64,000 bases of DNA, taken from NCBI GenBank assembly GCA_950295325.1, contig OX485807.1:46036440-46100439 (forward strand), written 5' to 3'. This stretch comes from Polytrichum commune (lineage: Eukaryota; Streptophyta; Polytrichopsida; Polytrichales; Polytrichaceae). Both the position numbers and the translations under genes were made by a program. Shown one piece after another: positions 58,700 through 64,000 of the stretch; the first letter of the stretch is position 1; each line of letters opens with the position of its first letter. Below the pieces are notes generated by a model that saw only the letters and a program-made list of their open reading frames with translations, did not search any database and was not told the origin of the DNA.

Positions 58700-60480
58700 A
58701 GGTAGATTTATGCTAGATTATTGTTTTGACAATGCAAGAGGTAAATACAACTCAAATTTTGAGGTCATTATCATTGTGGGGGAGCCTTATAAAAATGTAG
58801 ATATTAAATATTAGCGACCAATGTGAAGAAGAGACAATGAGAGGTTTGTAAATTAGGGTGTTGAGTTGTGGAGTAGATTAGATTATGTGCACTATATTTC
58901 TATCTAGACAGGCACGGCCTTTGACATTAAATTGAAGGGGTGTATTGGACAATGGGGGCCGTTGATGTCGTATTTCTTGTGTTATTTCTTAGTTGGATGT
59001 CTTTTATTTTTCTTGGTTAAGTTCTCACTCATTTTGTGTTGTGCCTTGAAACACACAGTTGATAACACAACCTTGGAACTTATGAGCTTACTTGAACATG
59101 ATGTACATAATGACAAGGAAATACCTAAGGACTCCATGAGATAGGAAGGAGGAGGACTCAAAGATAGTGGACTCGTCCAAGAATTGTAAGGAAGGAGGAG
59201 GGAACAAAAGAAAATGAAATAAGGAAGGATGACATGGAGGGAGGCAATGGTACTATGTCATGGTAAGTTTTACTTTAATGTAGTCATCTTTTGAATGATC
59301 TAGCAAGTATTTCTCCACGGAATAATTTGAAGAGGTATCCACAATTAGAGAAGATATGAACAATAATATTTTATACTATATATTGTTGTGCAATTACGCA
59401 GATAGCTTAAGAACTGACTTAGGACTCAACATAGTATAATGAAATAAATTGTAATTGGAACAAATAAATATGTATGTTAATGTTCACTCTAGTACGGTCT
59501 TTCATATTTTCCTCATTCCTTTGCACTACACTGATTATCCCACTTAGTGTGTGTTACTATTTGGGGGTTACACAGTGCCAACAATCTATCAACAACATTC
59601 CACAAGAATGTGACTGGAACAATTATAGTTGATTTAGGTTCAGTTGCCCAAAAAAGTTTAACCGACATAGTAGAGTAGAATTGATGAAGAGGTTAGTTAT
59701 TCTTGAGTTATTGTCCACCTAAATGAACCTTTCTTTAGGACCATATGACATTATTGTATACGAGCATAGTACCTCTCATCCATCCAACATAAATTTTGAC
59801 CTCTTGTAGGTTTGTCACTTCATTGGAAAGATTAATTTAGGATCTTCGAAACTAATTTCAATGTCAATTCAACTTAAAATTGTCAATCTTCAAGTTGCAT
59901 ACTACCTCATAAGTTTAAGTTGGATGAATAAAAGGCACACTTGTACGCCATAATCCCCTCTCTCCTTTTCTTCGCCCTTGCTACCACATAACGACTAGGG
60001 CTACACGCCCATCTTTTTAAGTTGGACACTTACCACTATTACCCAAGATGAGAACTTGGACGAATATTATAGCATATATATATATATATAGATATATATA
60101 TATGTCTGTGTGTGTGTGTGTGTGTGTGTGTGAGTGAAAATGTGACTCTTGAAGTAAATATCAAACGTTGAGAATTGACCTAGAGGAACCCACTTGAGAT
60201 GAGAAGACCACAAACCTTTGTGGATTATGTTTTTACTCAGCTCTCTTTACCTTGGCAATAGTGGCGGGCCCAGCTCAAAGTGGTAGGTGGGCGTCTAACT
60301 TTGGCCCTAATAGTATTGGGAATGATGGCTTCTGACATAAAGTATCCATTGCACCCTAGCTACCTCGGCGTTGAAGACCCAGCTGATCCATATCCAGGGT
60401 GCGCTATTCCGGCACTGACAGCCAAGTAGTGGTTATTGTGATTGACTTACCTGATTTCCTCATCACAACATCGCAATGGA
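58700..60480. other. AT-rich intergenic sequence
   Basis: No gene recognised. A (TA)n then (TG)n compound microsatellite lies at about 60071-60133. A short coding-like stretch at about 60330-60430 reads LGVEDPADPYPGCAIPAL but has no start or splice context. Confidence 0.4.
60071..60133. repeat. (TA)n(TG)n compound microsatellite
   Basis: TATATA runs are followed by about 14 TG units. Confidence 0.95.
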
Positions 60481-61152
60481 TTCCTTGACGCCTCAATCAG
60501 CAAGCTTAAAATTCACTCTCTGCCATTGTTTGAATTCGTTCGATTCGTGCAAGAAATAGATAATGAAAAATTAGTGTTGTCCTTTTAATGGTGGAAATGA
60601 AGTTTTCATCACCGAAAGTAACAAGCCAAGACAAGGAGGGAGGGGACACCAAGGAGGATGGAAGAGAGAACCCCAAAACCAGAGCCGGAGAGGGAGGAAA
60701 TCCCGATCCCGATGTGAAAATGTTCATGGAGATGCATGGGGTTATGGTAGCAATATGTGTTTTTGATCCCAGGAATGCGCTTAATGCAACCTGGATAGGA
60801 GTAGTTAACAGAGGAAGTTTTGGGATTACAGGAAATGAAAAGAACACGGAGATACACACGTCAAAACATAGCTTGGAGCAAGCAAGAGAGAAAACAAACA
60901 AGTTTTGATGCAACAAATAAAGCCAGGAGTGAATCCAGTAAACATGGATTCGGATCTGCGGGGGATTGTGAATGTGTGGTTTAAGTGCACTACAATGACA
61001 TACATGTTACAACAGCGGAAGGGCGGAGCACTGGAGAGCAGATCAGGCCAAGGAGTACGACAATGATCATGGAGTCTTTTGCGGATTGAGTTTGAACTTT
61101 GAAGTGGACCTAGACCAGCACAATTTGACCTGCTTGTGGGCAAGACTGGAGG

Positions 61153-61386
61153 ATGGATCCACAAACCAACAACACAACACAATGTGATGCGGAAATGGAA
61201 GATGCGAATCCCGAGGCCATCGCCAACATCAAGGATGATTTGGGCGAACCAACCCATCCACTCGTTCCTTGCTGGATGCCTAAACCCTTGACTTCAAGGT
61301 TTAAACATAATTTTAGCGATTTCTTGGTCAAAACGGTAGCCACATTTGTATCCATTTCATTCGTGACATATGTTTTGTATATGTAG
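61153..61386 (+). CDS. Hypothetical 77-aa protein with C-terminal membrane segment
   Basis: The frame encodes an acidic N-terminus, then DLGEPTHPLVPCWMPKPLTS, then a C-terminal hydrophobic segment (about 56-76, LVKTVATFVSISFVTYVLYM). This is the layout of a tail-anchored or single-pass protein. A related DNA stretch at 11655-11710 could encode a similar motif (PTHTLIPYWMPKPL) in a broken context. I do not recognise the family. It may be a small gene, the last exon of a larger gene, or part of a repeat. Confidence 0.3.
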   Translation: MDPQTNNTTQCDAEMEDANPEAIANIKDDLGEPTHPLVPCWMPKPLTSRFKHNFSDFLVKTVATFVSISFVTYVLYM

Positions 61387-61559
61387 TGGAGGCATTTATT
61401 ACATTAAATTGAAAAGCTTAGTATAAATACATGAGTTCATTTTCTAGCATGTTGTTAGTGCGCATACATTTGTCTTTCTTTATAAACTTTTTGTATATAG
61501 GGGGTTTAATTACATAGTGACCCACGCACGTCATTTAGGTTTTCAATGAAGAGTCCACC

Positions 61560-62720
61560 CCCGGGTACTAGGGGGGCTTAAGAAGGTTGAAAAGGAGGAA
61601 GTCCCTTTCTTTTACGGCAAAGAGGCCACACTTGGGTGGGACCCGGACCGTTGGGGGTGGGTTGAAGGCTACGGCTTCCTTAACTATACCACAAAATTTG
61701 GTAGAGGCTCAATTGTCAATAAGATCATGGGCATGACTAGGGTGGTGGACAAATGACAATGTTACCTCTTGGGCAACTACAAGTTTTACTAGTCCTAGGT
61801 GCGTGTGGGATTTGGCATACTTTGGCAAAGAAACTGCATTTATGTGGTCTATTTGGCACAAGGTGGTAGCTATTAATGAATAGAATGCACGTATTGCACC
61901 AACATCCATATCTAAGCAATGTGTGTTTTGCCTTCCTAACACAAGCGAATTGGTTGTACATAAGTTTTGGAATTGCATTCAAGGCAAAAGAAATTGGCAA
62001 TGGGCCACCTTTATCATGCCCAAATTTTGTGGGGTTCGTACCAATAATTACGATAGCTTTCATTGGAAACAAACCTTTTGGGTGGGGGGGCGGGGGACAT
62101 GATTCCTAAGAAGTTTGTCAAGAAAATGAAAATTTGGCACCTTCTTTAGGGCATTTTTCTTTGGACTATCTTGATTGAGCAAAAACACCTGGTGTTCAAC
62201 CAAGAACAATGGCATGACTCCAAGGTCAAACACCTCATTTGGAATGACCTTTGTATGTATGCCAAGGTTGCTTGGTAGAGGGTGGTTATGTTAGGATTAG
62301 TGCTTATTTGACCAAAACCATCTTCAAAGGCTTCGCCAAAACTTGGGGTGCTAGGAATATCCTTTGTAGATGTGACAATTTGAGAATCACCTGGAATTGG
62401 AAACCTTAGCATATGTAGGTAGTTTGGCACTTTGATTAGCTACATGGTGGCTCGAGGGTTGTTCTTGGCTAGTTGGGTAGGGGTGGTCCTATGTTAGGTG
62501 ACTTGGTGGGTTGTCCATGGTGGGGTCAATGTTACTTGGGTTGTTTGTTACTCTTTACATGGCGATGTGGTGCATCCGATGGGCTCCACCCCCCCTTGAA
62601 GTGAACGTATCTTTCCTTAGTTCTTAATGCATTTGGTGTTGGCTTTTGGCCTTCTGTCTCTTATTTTATTATATACATTAAGATTTAAATAAAGAAAAGG
62701 ATCAAAAAAAGAAAAGAAAA
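61560..62720 (+). pseudogene. LINE (non-LTR retrotransposon) remnant
   Basis: The plus frames read WDPDRWGWVEGYGFLNYTTK, then WSIWHKVVAINEWNARIAP, then QCVFCLPNTSE and VHKFWNCIQGKRNWQW. The C-x(2)-C, H, C arrangement with trailing tryptophans is the zinc-binding domain (zf-RVT) found after plant LINE reverse transcriptases. A further block, FLWTILIEQKHLVFN plus QWHDSKVKHLIW, resembles the terminal LINE segment. Several stops and frame changes show it is dead. An A-rich tail at about 62690-62725 is a likely 3' end. The reverse transcriptase itself is absent, so this is a 5'-truncated copy. Confidence 0.7.
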
Positions 62721-62729
62721 GGACTCGTG

Positions 62730-63740
62730 ACATACTCTCAAAGGAACAAGTCTGAAATTCATCAAAGAACAAAGCAATCAATCATCACGTACTCCCGGTG
62801 CCACTACAAATTTCTTTGTAAGAAGGGTGGGAACATAGCCAGTGATACACCCTAGCAGGTAAATAAAATACACCATGTACCCATATTTTATCAAATTGTC
62901 CAAGATATGACTAGGAGTATCATAGAATCAGCAACGGTGCATTTTCAAGCAATCGTGGCATATTCAAGGAGATCCCCCTCACATTTGTTTCTATCACTTC
63001 AACTGTACAACTATCATCAATGAAGATGTGATCATTCTAGCTTCTCCAATTACCCAAACCACAATGTCTTGCATAAAGTGCCCAACTTTTATGATTATTC
63101 TGAATGCTTAATGGCACATTCTTCCCAAAAGTAGACATTGTTGATGAGGCAAGTGTTCCTAAGAGCAAGGCTTTTCCTTGAGGATTTAGAGGCCACCTTG
63201 TGGACAATGTGAATCACCCACAACCACACATTGTGAGTTTGTGGGCAGAGTCAAAAACATGTAGAACTTCCATCTTCTTCACACCCATAATCACACAAAT
63301 GGCTTGCATGGAATTAATGGTTGCTTGGGCATGAGGTGAGCACAAACATGGCATAATGCTTCTGCATATGGTAGGTCCATTCGCCTCTACCTTATAAACA
63401 CCCATTTGGGGATGTCTAAATTGCATGTGAAAATTGGACTCCAATCCATTGGTTTAATAACATGGACTAGCTTCCAATTAATGAACCTTGGAAGCTCACT
63501 CTCAATGCACATGGTGGGCATTTGCCAAGCACAAAATTCATTAGTTTTAATGCCAAACTTGTATTGCCCTCCTTTGAAGCTAATACATCTACCTTATGGA
63601 AGGGGTCAGTACTGGACCGGATACTATACAAGCCTTTGTCATAAAGAATAGTAGTTATTCGTTTTGAGAAACCCACTGCATGGTTGTGTTCCATTCTATA
63701 TTTAGAAACTGACATGGGCCTCCACTATCTTACCTTCATG
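62730..63740. other. Intergenic sequence, possible decayed element
   Basis: Minus-strand open stretches at 63214-63715 have a coding-like composition and may be another transposon protein remnant. No domain could be assigned. Confidence 0.3.
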
Positions 63741-63769
63741 GGAAGAAACTTAGAAATAGGAAGAAATCG

Positions 63770-64000
63770 ACGCTAGTACAAATAATGAATAGTAAGAATA
63801 TTGTGAATAGTGTATGTATTTTCAATGGTAGGGCTATTATAGATAGTATTTTCAAGGAATAATAATGGGATGAACAATGATTCTTGTGCAGAATGTTGGG
63901 ATTATAACTCCACTCAAATTTCCAAGTTCAGCATGAATGTATGAATAGTAAATGGATGTTCCCACTTTCTTCAAGAATATAATTGACATAGTCAAGGGTC
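63770..64000 (-). repeat. Dispersed repeat family X, copy cut by the window edge
   Basis: On the minus strand the end of the window reads GACTATGTCAATTATATTC, then AAAGTGGGAACAT, GAGTGGAGTTATAAT, TTGTTCATCCCATTATTATT and CACTATTCAC. These match 4050-4320 in order, so this is a reverse-oriented third locus. The tandem leader would lie beyond 64000. Confidence 0.7.

Overview
This window is AT-rich, repeat-dense nuclear DNA from a land plant. The evidence is a plastid-type shikimate kinase gene split by GT-AG introns, a secreted plant-type pectate lyase, and many plant transposon families. The intronless, moss/lycophyte-looking pectate lyase and the style of the LINE and hAT proteins suggest a seedless lineage (bryophyte, lycophyte or fern). 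That placement is inference and no marker here settles it.

Only two ordinary host genes are well supported. The first is an eight-exon shikimate kinase on the + strand (49018-53517, 329 aa as spliced by hand), with a plastid-targeting-like N-terminus and a complete kinase core. The second is an intronless pectate lyase on the - strand (56137-57651, 504 aa). Weaker candidates are a small GIY-YIG endonuclease-like gene near 26.0-26.6 kb, an unrecognised - strand gene near 19.7-20.9 kb with an in-frame Glu-Gln repeat, and a small ORF at 61.15 kb.

Most of the remainder is mobile DNA. At 3.8-8.5 kb there is a dispersed repeat that has expanded in tandem in two different ways; a third copy is cut by the right window edge. 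Between 12 and 16.4 kb lies a decayed Tigger/pogo transposase split by a probable CACTA insertion, followed by a 21-copy 23-bp minisatellite. At 21.8-23.0 kb sits a near-perfect 494-bp-arm palindrome with a 9-bp target duplication, typical of a Mutator-like element. Two copies of a 5S-rRNA-derived SINE lie at 25.0 and 30.1 kb. A broken, intron-containing hAT transposase gene spans 33.0-36.6 kb and carries a foldback element in its first intron. The 42.6-47.6 kb stretch is nearly wall-to-wall MITEs, including PIF/Harbinger-like elements with exact TTA or TAA duplications, one of which contains five 142-bp tandem repeats. A LINE remnant with a zinc-binding RT-associated domain occupies 61.6-62.7 kb.

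No rRNA operon, convincing tRNA gene, CRISPR array or operon is visible. Exon models, repeat ends and target duplications were read by eye. No alignment, folding or database search was run.
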